From NCBI GenBank assembly GCA_021779375.1, contig JAJYAT010000009.1, forward strand, positions 1-32,486: a stretch of DNA of 32,486 bases, read 5' to 3'. Shown one piece after another: positions 1 through 7,704 of the stretch (its first letter is position 1; each line of letters opens with the position of its first letter). The DNA is from a bacterium (lineage in GTDB: Bacteria > Patescibacteriota > Gracilibacteria > JAHISY01). Made by a program: the position numbers and the translations under genes. A model generated the notes under the pieces. The model was not told the origin of the DNA and ran no database searches. It saw only the letters and a list, made by a program, of their open reading frames with translations.

Positions 1-41
1 TGTAGGCGTGGTGAGAGTTGTAAGAAATCTCCATTTAGGTT

Positions 42-103
42 GGATAGCTTAGGAATGGGTAAACCCCATTCTACGCTATCCAGCTCGGGGGCAAGCCCCC
101 GAG
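42..103. repeat. Two adjacent REP-like hairpins
   Basis: The first hairpin pairs GGATAGC (42-48) with GCTATCC (75-81), with an inner stem GAATGGG (53-59) / CCCATTC (65-71). The second is a perfect stem, CTCGGGGGC (84-92) / GCCCCCGAG (95-103), with an AA loop. The same 20-nt hairpin recurs at 32369-32388, again beside a second hairpin. Paired GC-rich palindromes in a gene-free stretch are typical of REP/BIME elements. No gene is visible in 1-221; a role in ending guaA transcription (which arrives on the minus strand) is possible, but the second hairpin lies about 120 nt past the guaA stop. Confidence 0.7.
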
Positions 104-221
104 ATTTCCGCTTCGCGTGTTAAAAAAAACTTAAATTAAAATTCAAAATCGCTCTCTGAATCTTACGGAATTTTGAACAGAAAGTAACATTTTCGTTTTA
201 AATTTTAAACTTTACACTTTA

Positions 222-2018
222 TTATTCCCACTCAATCGTCGCAGGCGGTTTATTCGTGAGATCCAAAAATACATGCTCGACACCATCGAGCTTAAGTAAT
301 TTTTTGGTGACCGTCGCGAAAAAAGTTTTGGGTAAGCGCGCGAAATTCGCCGTCATCGCCTCTTCGGAATTAATCGGACGGAGGATAATCGCCTCCCCGC
401 CTTTTTCAAAAACCGGCGCCAACACGACCGGAAATTGCCAAACCTTGGCGTAAAGTTTTTGCGCGGACAAAGTCTGATTCACGATGGCATCAGCAGCGCG
501 AGCCAGCTCGACGCGCGAGGCAGTCAGCTTCGCTGGAGCCGCCAAAAAAACACGCGGCGCTTTCGCGACATCGAGACCTAAAACGACACGATTGATTTCG
601 GGGAATTTATTGACGATCCAGGTCGCAATCGCCGAGAGCTTGTCGAAATCACGCGACGCGGTGAAAAGCGCGACCGGATGTGCGAATGTCCGTGCATCGC
701 CCTGCACACCGACTGAACGTAGTGGCAAAACTTTGCCGCGAATTTTCCATTTGCGATTAATCTCAGTCTCAATCTTGTTCGTCGTTTTCGGTTTTTCAGA
801 TTCACCGCAGAGAATCCGCACACCGAGTCCCGGTCCAGGAAAAGGATGGCGTTCGATTAAATTTTTCGGCAGCTTCAATTTGCGACCGACTTCACGCACC
901 TCGTCCTTGTAAAGTTCCGCGAGCGGCTCGACGATTAAACCTTTTTCAATCATTTTTTCAATCTCCTCGACGCGGTTGTGGTGTGTTTTGATTTTGTCGG
1001 AATTGGCTGTCCCCGCTGACTCAATCGTGTCCGGATAAATCGTGCCTTGTCCGAGCAACCACTCGCGCGGATTGAAACGTAGGCGCTTCAAAACTTTGCG
1101 CTGCACTTTGAGAAAAACGCGCCCAATGATACGACGTTTCTCTTCCGGGTCGGTGATATTTTTGAGCGCAGCCGCGAAGTGACCAGCCTCATTCGCAACT
1201 TTCAAATTGGCGAATCCCGCCTTGGTCAAACTCTTGTGAACTTCTTCGGCTTCGTTTTGGCGCAACAAACCGGTGTCAATCATCAGACCAAAAACGCGTT
1301 TTTTGCCGAGTGCTTTTTCGAGCAGCGCGAAGGCAACCGTCGAATCCACTCCGCCCGAGACGAGCAGAAAAACTTTTTTCTGACCAACCTGCTTTTTAAT
1401 TTTGGAAATCTCGTCTTTCAAAAATTTGTCGAGATCCCAGCTTTTTTTCGCGCCGGAAATTTTGAGAAAGTTCGCCAGAATTTTTTCGCCGAATTCCGTG
1501 TGCTTCACCTCGGGGTGAAATTGGACGCCAAAAATTTGACGAGCGGAATCTTCAATCGCAGCAAATTCGCAGTCCGCGGTCGAAGCAATTTTCTCAAAAC
1601 CTTTTGGTAATTTTTTGACTTCATCGCCGTGACTCATCCAAGCGGTCGAAGCCTTGGGCAGACCAGCCAGTAATTTCGATTTGCCTGTAATTTTTAATTT
1701 CGCTTCGCCGAACTCCCCGCCAGCGGCTTTTTTGACTTGACCGCCAAGCGCATGGACGAGAAATTGCAGACCGTAGCAAATTCCCAAAATCGGTTTTTTG
1801 ATTTCGAAAATCGCCGGATCAACTTTGGGTGAATTTTTTTCGAAAACGGATTGCGGACCACCGCTCAAAACCACCGCGCAAAAATCTTTCAGCTCAGTAG
1901 CTGGGTCAACGAGATTTTGTGGAATGATGATTTCAGCGAAAACACCCGCCCGGCGAATGCGATTCGCAATCAAGTGAGCGTACTGCCCACCGAAGTCGAG
2001 AACAGCGATTTTGTCCAC
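222..2018 (-). CDS. guaA: GMP synthase (glutamine-hydrolysing), long form
   Basis: Makes GMP from XMP, ATP and glutamine, the last step of guanine nucleotide synthesis, in the cytosol. The N-terminal class I glutamine amidotransferase has its nucleophile in GICYG (Cys81) and the partners His168 and Glu170 in QFHPE. The ATP pyrophosphatase P-loop is SGGVDST (221-227). The dimerisation part starts with RHPFPGPG (390-397) and ends with the family tail KPPATIEWE. At 598 residues it is about 70 longer than the E. coli enzyme (525). The extra length is in the C-terminal part, where a LRSVGVQGD module (about 430-480) is followed by a second similar module (about 505-598), recalling the two-part dimerisation region of long eukaryotic forms. 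The start is GTG at 2018, with TAAAAT 7 nt upstream and no Shine-Dalgarno. It stands alone, divergent from ftsE. Confidence 0.96.
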   Translation of the reverse strand: MDKIAVLDFGGQYAHLIANRIRRAGVFAEIIIPQNLVDPATELKDFCAVVLSGGPQSVFEKNSPKVDPAIFEIKKPILGICYGLQFLVHALGGQVKKAAGGEFGEAKLKITGKSKLLAGLPKASTAWMSHGDEVKKLPKGFEKIASTADCEFAAIEDSARQIFGVQFHPEVKHTEFGEKILANFLKISGAKKSWDLDKFLKDEISKIKKQVGQKKVFLLVSGGVDSTVAFALLEKALGKKRVFGLMIDTGLLRQNEAEEVHKSLTKAGFANLKVANEAGHFAAALKNITDPEEKRRIIGRVFLKVQRKVLKRLRFNPREWLLGQGTIYPDTIESAGTANSDKIKTHHNRVEEIEKMIEKGLIVEPLAELYKDEVREVGRKLKLPKNLIERHPFPGPGLGVRILCGESEKPKTTNKIETEINRKWKIRGKVLPLRSVGVQGDARTFAHPVALFTASRDFDKLSAIATWIVNKFPEINRVVLGLDVAKAPRVFLAAPAKLTASRVELARAADAIVNQTLSAQKLYAKVWQFPVVLAPVFEKGGEAIILRPINSEEAMTANFARLPKTFFATVTKKLLKLDGVEHVFLDLTNKPPATIEWE

Positions 2019-2025
2019 GAGCGAG

Positions 2026-2031
2026 ATTTTA
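2026..2031 (-). promoter_or_regulatory. -10 element of guaA, probably leaderless
   Basis: On the minus strand TAAAAT lies 7 nt before the GTG start. That spacing puts the expected transcription start on or next to the start codon. No -35 consensus is obvious. Confidence 0.55.
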
Positions 2032-2096
2032 CATCATTCAGCCCGGAACGAGGAACGGCGCAATTTCGAAAATTTGTTTTTCGTCGAACTTCTAAA

Positions 2097-2205
2097 TTTT
2101 CAAATCCCAATTTTCAATTTCCAAATAAATCTCAAATCTCAATTCCGAAAATTTGGATTTTAGAATTGGAATTTATTTGGGATTTGTTTTTTGGATTTTG
2201 GAATT
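2097..2205. repeat. AT-rich inverted repeat of short words
   Basis: The left part is built from variants of CAAATCCCAATTTCC and AAATAAATCTCAAAT. The right part (from about 2150) is their inverse, for example GGAATTTATTTGGGATTTG, so the stretch can fold on itself. The word AATTTATTTGGGATTTGTTTTTTG also occurs, with small changes, near 13915-13940. It lies between the divergent guaA and ftsE genes. Confidence 0.6.
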
Positions 2206-2252
2206 TTCGTCCGATAAATCCCACGGCACTTTCTCCTTTCTCCTTTTCACTT

Positions 2253-2258
2253 TATACT
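2253..2258 (+). promoter_or_regulatory. -10 element of ftsE, probably leaderless
   Basis: TATACT ends 7 nt before the GTG start of the ftsE-like gene. This spacing matches the other promoters in the window, and there is no Shine-Dalgarno. Confidence 0.5.
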
Positions 2259-2265
2259 TCCCCTC

Positions 2266-2949
2266 GTGATTGTCTTCGAAAACGCCACGAAAAAATACGG
2301 TAGCCGCACAGTGCTGGATCGCGTGAATTGCGAAATCGGCGGCGGCGAATTTGTCAGCGTCGTCGGACCGAGCGGCGCCGGCAAAACGACTTTCGTGAAT
2401 CTGCTCACTGGTGCGATTCATCCGACCGAAGGCTCAGTCTCAGTCGATAATTATGAAATCAATAATCTTGATGAAATTTCGCGCGCGCTTTATCTGCGCA
2501 AAGTCGGCGTGATTTTTCAGGATTACAAACTGCTGCCAAAAAAAACAGTCTTCGAAAACATCGCCTTCGCGCTAGAGGTGTGCGGCGATCCATCGAGCCT
2601 GATTAAAAAAAGAGTCGATGAGGTCATCGGCATCGTCGGACTCACCCACCGAAGAAATGCTTTTCCCTCACAGCTCTCCGGTGGCGAATGCCAGCGCACC
2701 GCGCTCGCGCGCGCGCTCGTCCACGAACCGGCACTCATCATCGGTGACGAACCGACCGGCAATCTCGATCCACAGTCCGGCGCGGAAATCATCGATCTCT
2801 TGCTTGACATCAATAAAGCTGGCGCGACTGTCATCCTCGCAACACACGACCGCGAAACGGTCGATCGCATCAAGAAAAGAGTGATTCGCATCGAGCGCGG
2901 CAAGCTCGTGAGCGATTTGCAGGCGGGCAAATACCACCTCGAGAAATAA
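2266..2949 (+). CDS. ftsE: FtsE-like ABC transporter ATP-binding protein
   Basis: ATPase of the FtsE/LolD type. FtsE works with the membrane protein FtsX at the division site to control cell-wall hydrolases. All ABC motifs are present: Walker A GPSGAGKT (34-41), Q-loop FQDYKLLP (84-91), signature LSGGEC (137-142), Walker B LIIGDEPT (157-164) and a final switch His in ATHD. At 227 residues it has the normal FtsE length. FQDYKLLP and the short tail favour FtsE over a nutrient transporter ATPase, but without its membrane partner the assignment is by similarity only. ftsX usually follows directly; here a terminator and nrnA follow instead, so the partner must be elsewhere. The start is GTG, chosen because the domain begins at once and a -10 box lies 7 nt upstream. 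Confidence 0.88.
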   Translation: MIVFENATKKYGSRTVLDRVNCEIGGGEFVSVVGPSGAGKTTFVNLLTGAIHPTEGSVSVDNYEINNLDEISRALYLRKVGVIFQDYKLLPKKTVFENIAFALEVCGDPSSLIKKRVDEVIGIVGLTHRRNAFPSQLSGGECQRTALARALVHEPALIIGDEPTGNLDPQSGAEIIDLLLDINKAGATVILATHDRETVDRIKKRVIRIERGKLVSDLQAGKYHLEK

Positions 2950-2972
2950 TTCGCCAACATTCTGGGCGCGAC

Positions 2973-3001
2973 GCAAGCTGATTTACTAGCTTCGCTTTTT
3001 T
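2973..3001 (+). terminator. Rho-independent terminator after ftsE
   Basis: A stem of GCAAGCT (2973-2979) and AGCTTCGC (2988-2995, one bulged base) is followed by six T (2996-3001), 24 nt after the ftsE stop. Confidence 0.65.
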
Positions 3002-3009
3002 GGAAAAAC

Positions 3010-3015
3010 TAGAAT
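3010..3015 (+). promoter_or_regulatory. Putative -10 element for nrnA-like gene
   Basis: TAGAAT just after the ftsE terminator resembles the -10 boxes of priA and the 31445 gene. It would give a leader of about 95 nt that contains the tandem repeat at 3061-3109. Confidence 0.35.
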
Positions 3016-3060
3016 CAGCTCTTATCTTCACAAACAAGCGCGCAAACAAATCTCACGCCG

Positions 3061-3109
3061 TTCCATGTTCCATGCTTCATGCTTAATGTTCCATGCTTCA
3101 TGCTTAATG
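3061..3109 (+). repeat. 21-bp tandem repeat upstream of nrnA-like gene
   Basis: The unit TTCCATGCTTCATGCTTAATG occurs at 3068-3088 and again at 3089-3109 with one change at most, preceded by a partial TTCCATG and followed by CTCCATGCT. The last partial copy supplies the ATG start of the next gene. Several in-register ATG triplets lie in the repeat. Confidence 0.75.
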
Positions 3110-3113
3110 CTCC

Positions 3114-4103
3114 ATGCTAAATCTTGATTCAAAACAAATCGCGAACTTCGAAGATGCGCTGCTCACGGCACGCAAGATTTTATTGCTCACGCACAAAAAT
3201 CCGGACGGCGACGCACTCGGCAGCTTGCTCGCTTTATTCCAGGTTTTGACGAAAGCCGGACGCGATGTGACTGCTGGCTGTCTCGATCCCGCCCCGGCGA
3301 TTTTGAAATTTCTGCCGACAAGCGAAAAAATCGTCAACGACTTCGACGCAGCGGAATTTGACCTCGTCATCGTCCTCGACTGCGGAGACATTCACCAAAC
3401 CGGATTCGACAAGTCGAAGCCTGAGCTTTTCGACGGCTCGCGGAAATTGGTGAAAATCGACCACCATCCTGTCGCGAGCGATTTCGGCGATGTGCAAATC
3501 GTGAATCCAGAATTTTGCGCGACCTGCTCGATCCTGACGAAGTTATTTGAAATTTTGGAAATCCCAATCACACCCGATGTCGCGACTTGCTTGCTCTGCG
3601 GAATTTCGACGGACACCGGCAGTTTCCGCCATTCGAACACACGCCCGGAGACACTGCGTTTCGCGGCGAAATTGTTACGCCAGGGTGCGAATAATTTTGC
3701 GATTGCGAAAAATATCTACCGCTCGACACCGCTCCCTGCACTGAAGCTCTGGGGCAGCGTGCTGACAAGTTTGCGCCAGACGGACGAAGGCGTGACGCTC
3801 GCCGTCGCTCAGAGGAAAGATTTTGAAAAAGCGGGTGCGCGCGACGAAGACCTCGCCGGTGTGGTGGATTATGTGAATGCCGTACCAAACGCAAAATTTT
3901 CGATTCTCCTCAGTGAACGCGGCGGACTCGTGAAAGCGAGCCTACGCACACTCGACGATGCGACTGACGTCGCCGCCATCGCACGCCAATTCGGCGGCGG
4001 CGGTCACGTCAAAGCTGCGGGCTTCGCCGTCCCAGGGAAATTGGAAAAAGAAACACGCTGGCGCGTCGTCCCACCTGAGAAAAATGACTCAATGGGTGAA
4101 TGA
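3114..4103 (+). CDS. nrnA: DHH/DHHA1 phosphoesterase, NrnA-like nanoRNase / pAp phosphatase
   Basis: Likely degrades very short RNAs and/or removes phosphate from pAp in the cytosol, using Mn2+. The DHH domain has HKNPDGDALGS (27-37), LDCGD (88-92) and the name motif DHH (116-118), followed by GISTDTGSFRH. The DHHA1 substrate-binding domain ends with GGGGHVKAAGF near residue 295-304. Its 329 residues are normal for NrnA. Related DHH proteins (RecJ, GdpP) differ: RecJ is larger, and GdpP has membrane and PAS domains, both absent here. The start is ATG at 3114, at the edge of a tandem repeat and with no Shine-Dalgarno. The stop codon lies inside the downstream hairpin. Confidence 0.88.
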   Translation: MLNLDSKQIANFEDALLTARKILLLTHKNPDGDALGSLLALFQVLTKAGRDVTAGCLDPAPAILKFLPTSEKIVNDFDAAEFDLVIVLDCGDIHQTGFDKSKPELFDGSRKLVKIDHHPVASDFGDVQIVNPEFCATCSILTKLFEILEIPITPDVATCLLCGISTDTGSFRHSNTRPETLRFAAKLLRQGANNFAIAKNIYRSTPLPALKLWGSVLTSLRQTDEGVTLAVAQRKDFEKAGARDEDLAGVVDYVNAVPNAKFSILLSERGGLVKASLRTLDDATDVAAIARQFGGGGHVKAAGFAVPGKLEKETRWRVVPPEKNDSMGE

Positions 4104-4150
4104 GCAAATGATTTAATTATTGGATTATTTAATCATTTAATTATTCACCC
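4094..4150. terminator. Bidirectional hairpin between convergent genes
   Basis: GGGTGAAT (4094-4101) pairs with ATTCACCC (4143-4150), and AAATGATT (4106-4113) pairs with AATCATTT (4131-4138). The arms are AT-rich. It lies between the stops of the nrnA-like gene (+) and the 4165 gene (-), so it can serve both; the outer left arm includes the nrnA stop codon. Confidence 0.55.
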
Positions 4151-4164
4151 ATTTACCAATTGAT

Positions 4165-5928
4165 TTAGCGTTTCACGCGGAACTTCACATTTTCCGGCAA
4201 GTCCGGAATCATGTGCGCCCAAAACGGCCAAGAGGAAATGATCGCACCTGAAACCTCCGGTAAATTGCGAATGTACGCTTCGGATTCAGCCGTCGAACGA
4301 CCGAGAATACGCGCGCGGATTTTTTCGACCAGTCTCGCACCAACCTCCGTGTCACTCGAAATATCATATTCCTCGACGCCATCAATCGTGACTGAAGATT
4401 TCAAGTGTCCAGCCACAAAGTTATTTTCCTCGACATTAATGACTGCATTGTCGAAGTTAATTTTGACAAGTGTTTTTTCCGGATGAACTTTCGTCTCAAG
4501 CTGATTGAAAAGCAACGCGCGCAAATCGTCCGCCTCATACGCGACAGCACGCACGCGCGCCGAGACTGCAACCGCGAAATCATCCTGCTTCAGATTCTCG
4601 AGATTCGGCGGAACGTCGATTGAGAGAATTTCGATTGAGATTGCTTTCGGATCATCGAGTAAAGCGAGCGTACGTTTTTCAAGCTCATTCTTTTGCGTAA
4701 TCATATTTTTCAATTCTTCTTTCGCGAGATCTGTGACTTCACGCGTGACCGTCGCTTTGACATTGTCGAGATCCTCCTTGGAAATAAATTTCGTAATTTT
4801 GGTCACTCCGCCCGTAAAAGGCTTTTGGGATTCGCCCCAAAAAAGTGAGGGTGAGAGCGACCGAATCGCCGGAAGTGTGAAGAAGGTCGGCGCAAGATTG
4901 CCGCGATCTCCGACGAAAGTACCTTCGCAAGTGTCAGGCTCATTGACGCAATCGCAGCTCTGATCGTCAGTGAGACAAGCTTCGACTTCTGCCACGACCG
5001 AGCCGTACTCGGAGCCCACCGCCGCCGGAATCGTGAGTGCGCGAACCGTGTGAAAAATAATTCCCTCGGGCGAACGCAAGCGCGACGGCACGATAAATTT
5101 ATCTTTGTTCGAGCGATTGTAGAGCGTCACCTCGCCGCGCGCGGACGTGCCATTGAAAATCTGACCAGTCGCACCGATGCGCAAATCACGCGTGAAATTG
5201 AGCGTCAGAAATTCGGACGCCACCGTGTGTGTATCAAGCGCCTCGGAAGCACCCGAACTCACGCGGTCGGTGAAAATCACATTCACGACTTTGGAAAGTG
5301 GATCGGAGCGCGGCGTGACGTAAATCGTCGCCGTGGGGACAGCGATATAGACGATGAAGAAAAGCAGTGCGACCGCACCGGCGAGCAGTCCGAAAAGAAT
5401 GCGGCGCGACGGCGCGCGCACGACGAGCGTCGCCTTACCGTCGTCGGAAATTTCCTCGAGCGCAGCCGCACCGGCGACTCGCTGCCAGACTTTTTTGGCG
5501 CCGGAAAGCGGGTCGAGATTCGCGAGCGGAATTTCGTCACGCGAGAGTTTTTGTAATTGCGGAAAAACTTTCGCCGCAAGCTCGATGATTTTAAATTTAC
5601 GTCGGACAATTTTGGGTGGTTCGCTTACCGGCAAATTTTTGGGCGATGAACCGACGGCTTTCATATTTTCGAGCGCAGCCAGTCCGGCTTCACCCGCCAG
5701 TCGCCGCCCGGCTTCGTCGCGCGTGACGATCGTGAGCGTCTTGCCAGCGTGTTCGGATTTGAAGCGGAGAATTTTGAGACTCACCAAACTTTGCAAAACT
5801 TGAGCGCGTGCTGGAATCACGAGCGCGATGTTTTTCCCAGGCGTTTTGCGAATCTGCCCAAAAATAGTCGTTACCTCGTCGTCGAGGTCGACATAAACAA
5901 TTTCGAATTTTGGTTCAAAAACTCCCAC
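4165..5928 (-). CDS. Single-pass membrane protein with large baseplate-J-like outer part
   Basis: Function unknown. The first 95 residues look like a soluble alpha/beta domain (repeated hydrophobic strands, for example NIALVIPA and KTLTIVTRDEAGRRL) and should be cytoplasmic. After a charged linker a single membrane helix lies at about 177-200. About 390 residues follow outside, beginning with TATIYVTPRSDPL. The outer part includes a helical stretch near 380-420 and a C-terminal region resembling baseplate J/gp47-type folds; that resemblance is from memory and weak. There is a small CxC-containing segment (SCDCVNEPDTC) that may bind metal or form a disulfide. The start is GTG, with TAAAAT 9 nt upstream. 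It lies downstream of an FtsA-like gene on the same strand, so a cell-envelope or division role is possible. Confidence 0.8.
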   Translation of the reverse strand: MGVFEPKFEIVYVDLDDEVTTIFGQIRKTPGKNIALVIPARAQVLQSLVSLKILRFKSEHAGKTLTIVTRDEAGRRLAGEAGLAALENMKAVGSSPKNLPVSEPPKIVRRKFKIIELAAKVFPQLQKLSRDEIPLANLDPLSGAKKVWQRVAGAAALEEISDDGKATLVVRAPSRRILFGLLAGAVALLFFIVYIAVPTATIYVTPRSDPLSKVVNVIFTDRVSSGASEALDTHTVASEFLTLNFTRDLRIGATGQIFNGTSARGEVTLYNRSNKDKFIVPSRLRSPEGIIFHTVRALTIPAAVGSEYGSVVAEVEACLTDDQSCDCVNEPDTCEGTFVGDRGNLAPTFFTLPAIRSLSPSLFWGESQKPFTGGVTKITKFISKEDLDNVKATVTREVTDLAKEELKNMITQKNELEKRTLALLDDPKAISIEILSIDVPPNLENLKQDDFAVAVSARVRAVAYEADDLRALLFNQLETKVHPEKTLVKINFDNAVINVEENNFVAGHLKSSVTIDGVEEYDISSDTEVGARLVEKIRARILGRSTAESEAYIRNLPEVSGAIISSWPFWAHMIPDLPENVKFRVKR

Positions 5929-5937
5929 TGCCGGGAC

Positions 5938-5943
5938 ATTTTA
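5938..5943 (-). promoter_or_regulatory. -10 element of the 5928 gene, probably leaderless
   Basis: On the minus strand GTTAAAAT ends 9 nt before the GTG start. The gene therefore seems to have its own promoter, separate from the small gene upstream. Confidence 0.5.
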
Positions 5944-5976
5944 ACTCAAGGCGCAAAGAAATGAAGCCATGAAAAT

Positions 5977-6309
5977 TTAAGCTTCAAATACAGGAATGAT
6001 TTTAACTCTTGCCGCTTGCATCACTTCCAGCTCTTTCTGTGAGATAATCTCAAATTCGACCGACTGGATGCTGCCATCTCCCTCAACGATCTTAATGTCT
6101 ACAAGCCTAGCGTGTAAATCTCCAAATTTAAAAACTTTTCCAACCGAATTACAAACTTCAATATCTCGTCTGGCTCCACCCCTTAAAAAATTGAATTGAT
6201 CACAAAATCTATCATCTTCTCCAAATCTGGCGCTACCCTTAAGCAGGTTAACCCGAGTCAGATTCGGAATCGGTAAATACTCCACAATAACAGATCTCTG
6301 TTTATCCAT
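5977..6309 (-). CDS. Small orphan protein, AT-rich
   Basis: A 110-residue soluble protein that I do not recognise. It is rich in beta-type segments (VIVEYLPIPNL, VFKFGDLHARLVDIKIVEGDG, SVEFEIIS) with no signal peptide or membrane helix. Arginine is often coded by AGA, unlike in the flanking genes, and the whole gene is AT-richer, which suggests later acquisition. It is inserted between the FtsA-like gene and the 5928 gene. The start is ATG at 6309; a TAGAAT box lies about 35 nt upstream. Reading frame length and absence of a better overlapping frame support it as a gene. Confidence 0.6.
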   Translation of the reverse strand: MDKQRSVIVEYLPIPNLTRVNLLKGSARFGEDDRFCDQFNFLRGGARRDIEVCNSVGKVFKFGDLHARLVDIKIVEGDGSIQSVEFEIISQKELEVMQAARVKIIPVFEA

Positions 6310-6368
6310 AATTTTGAAAATTAAAACACAGGTTACATTCTAAAGCTCTTCTCAGCTTTCCGAAAGAT

Positions 6369-7622
6369 TCAATTTTGCAGCAGCTTCACCGTTTTGCGCA
6401 GAATTGCAGACAGCATGCCTTCTTCACCGGCAAGCGAAATCCCGAGATTCGCGAGCGCGAGCGGCGTCACATCCTGCACCGTGCGAATCAGTCCGGTCTG
6501 GTCAGTGAAATTGGAAATGTCGTCCGGACAGAGAAATTTGACTGTTGGCTTCCCGCGGAAAGGCAGATTGGCGGCGAATTTCGGATCGCTGAGAATTTTT
6601 TTAATTTCCGGCAGGCGCGATCCGCCACCGCAAAGCAAAATCCGCGGCGGCAATTCAGATTCGCCGAGCATCTCCGCGAGCGCGACCTCGACACCCGACG
6701 CCCAGACATCGATGTCGCCTGCGAGCGCATTTTCGACAATTTTTTGGCGACGGTCGCTGAGTTTATTTTGTGAGTAATCGATTTTGATTTGTTCCGCTTC
6801 GACTTGGGAAATGTTCAAAGTGTGGGCGATGCGCTTGGTGAAAGTCCGTCCACCGACCGCGAACATTTTGGTCGTCAATTCTCCACCACCGCGCAACAGC
6901 GCGAGATCGGTCGTCCCGCCGCCGACATCGATAAAAATCGCGGACAAATCTTCGTCAGGTAAGCAGCGTGCGACTGCGAATGGTTCGGTCGCAATCGTGA
7001 GCAAGTCTAACTCCAATTCGGCGGCAATCGTCTGCAACGCGCCGAAGTGAACGAGTGGCGCGAAAGAATTGAAAACAGAGAGCGTCACTTCCGACCCCTG
7101 GAAACCAATCGGATTCGAGCTGCGCTGACCGTCGATTTTGGAATCGATGACCGCCGCATTGACCAGCTTCACATCAATCTCGCTGTGACCGCTGTCACGC
7201 GCGAGCTCGCGGCGCACACGATCAAAAGCCCGCGTCTGCACGCGCTGCACGATGGCGCGCAACTCCGGCAATTCAATCCGCACTTCTGGATTTTCCCGCG
7301 TGTAGGAAATCGTCGTCGTCGCACCGCGCACCAATTCACCGGCAATTCCCATCACTGCCTGCTCCGGTTGCACGCCCGCCAATCGCGCCGCCTGCTCCAT
7401 CGCCGCACCTGCCGTCTCGGTGACGCCGGCAATATTTGCGACTGTCCCCGCTGCCATGTCGCCCAATTTTTGGCGGACTTTGGAATAACCAATCACGAAT
7501 CCATGATTGTCTTCAATGCGAAAAATCAACGCCTTCACAAATTCGCTGCCGATATCGAGCGCGAGGACGACATTGCCCTCGGGAGCTTTTGGTCGGAGAC
7601 GATAGAAAAATTTGCGGAACAA
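6369..7622 (-). CDS. ftsA: FtsA-like actin-fold ATPase
   Basis: Probably the membrane tether of the division ring, or a PilM-type relative. The actin-fold motifs are all visible: phosphate 1 LALDIGSEFVK (about 20-30), phosphate 2 IFIDVGGGTTDLALL (229-243) and adenosine motif ILLCGGGSRLPEI (328-340). A family-specific 1C-type domain lies between phosphate 1 and phosphate 2 (about 90-190). The last 14 residues can form an amphipathic helix (LSAILRKTVKLLQN), as the FtsA membrane-targeting helix does; this favours FtsA over PilM. No ftsZ or pilN/pilO is next to it. The start is TTG at 7622, supported by CGCTAAAAT 9 nt upstream; no ATG near the N-terminus fits. Confidence 0.8.
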   Translation of the reverse strand: MFRKFFYRLRPKAPEGNVVLALDIGSEFVKALIFRIEDNHGFVIGYSKVRQKLGDMAAGTVANIAGVTETAGAAMEQAARLAGVQPEQAVMGIAGELVRGATTTISYTRENPEVRIELPELRAIVQRVQTRAFDRVRRELARDSGHSEIDVKLVNAAVIDSKIDGQRSSNPIGFQGSEVTLSVFNSFAPLVHFGALQTIAAELELDLLTIATEPFAVARCLPDEDLSAIFIDVGGGTTDLALLRGGGELTTKMFAVGGRTFTKRIAHTLNISQVEAEQIKIDYSQNKLSDRRQKIVENALAGDIDVWASGVEVALAEMLGESELPPRILLCGGGSRLPEIKKILSDPKFAANLPFRGKPTVKFLCPDDISNFTDQTGLIRTVQDVTPLALANLGISLAGEEGMLSAILRKTVKLLQN

Positions 7623-7631
7623 GGTGGAGGG

Positions 7632-7637
7632 ATTTTA
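7632..7637 (-). promoter_or_regulatory. -10 element of ftsA-like gene, probably leaderless
   Basis: On the minus strand CGCTAAAAT ends 9 nt before the TTG start. It lies just downstream of the terminator at 7676-7704, so ftsA is isolated from the RNA gene upstream. Confidence 0.55.
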
Positions 7638-7675
7638 GCGAGAATTGAAAAAATTCCGAAATGAAAAATCAAAAT

Positions 7676-7704
7676 AAAAAACCCCAACCGAAGTCAGGGT
7701 TTTT
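7676..7704 (-). terminator. UUCG-capped intrinsic terminator reading leftwards
   Basis: Read on the minus strand, ACCCTGAC pairs over eight positions (two G-U) with GTTGGGGT around a TTCG tetraloop. The stem is extended by A/T pairs and ends in a run of T. A UUCG loop forms only on the minus strand (the plus strand reads CGAA), so the signal is directional. No protein gene precedes it. Confidence 0.75.

Noticed and set aside
7047-7664. Long plus-strand frame of 205 codons opposite the ftsA-like gene, and similar long frames at 484-912 and 5050-5556
   Set aside because: They are mirror frames of conserved minus-strand genes, have Arg/His-rich products without domains and lack start signals.
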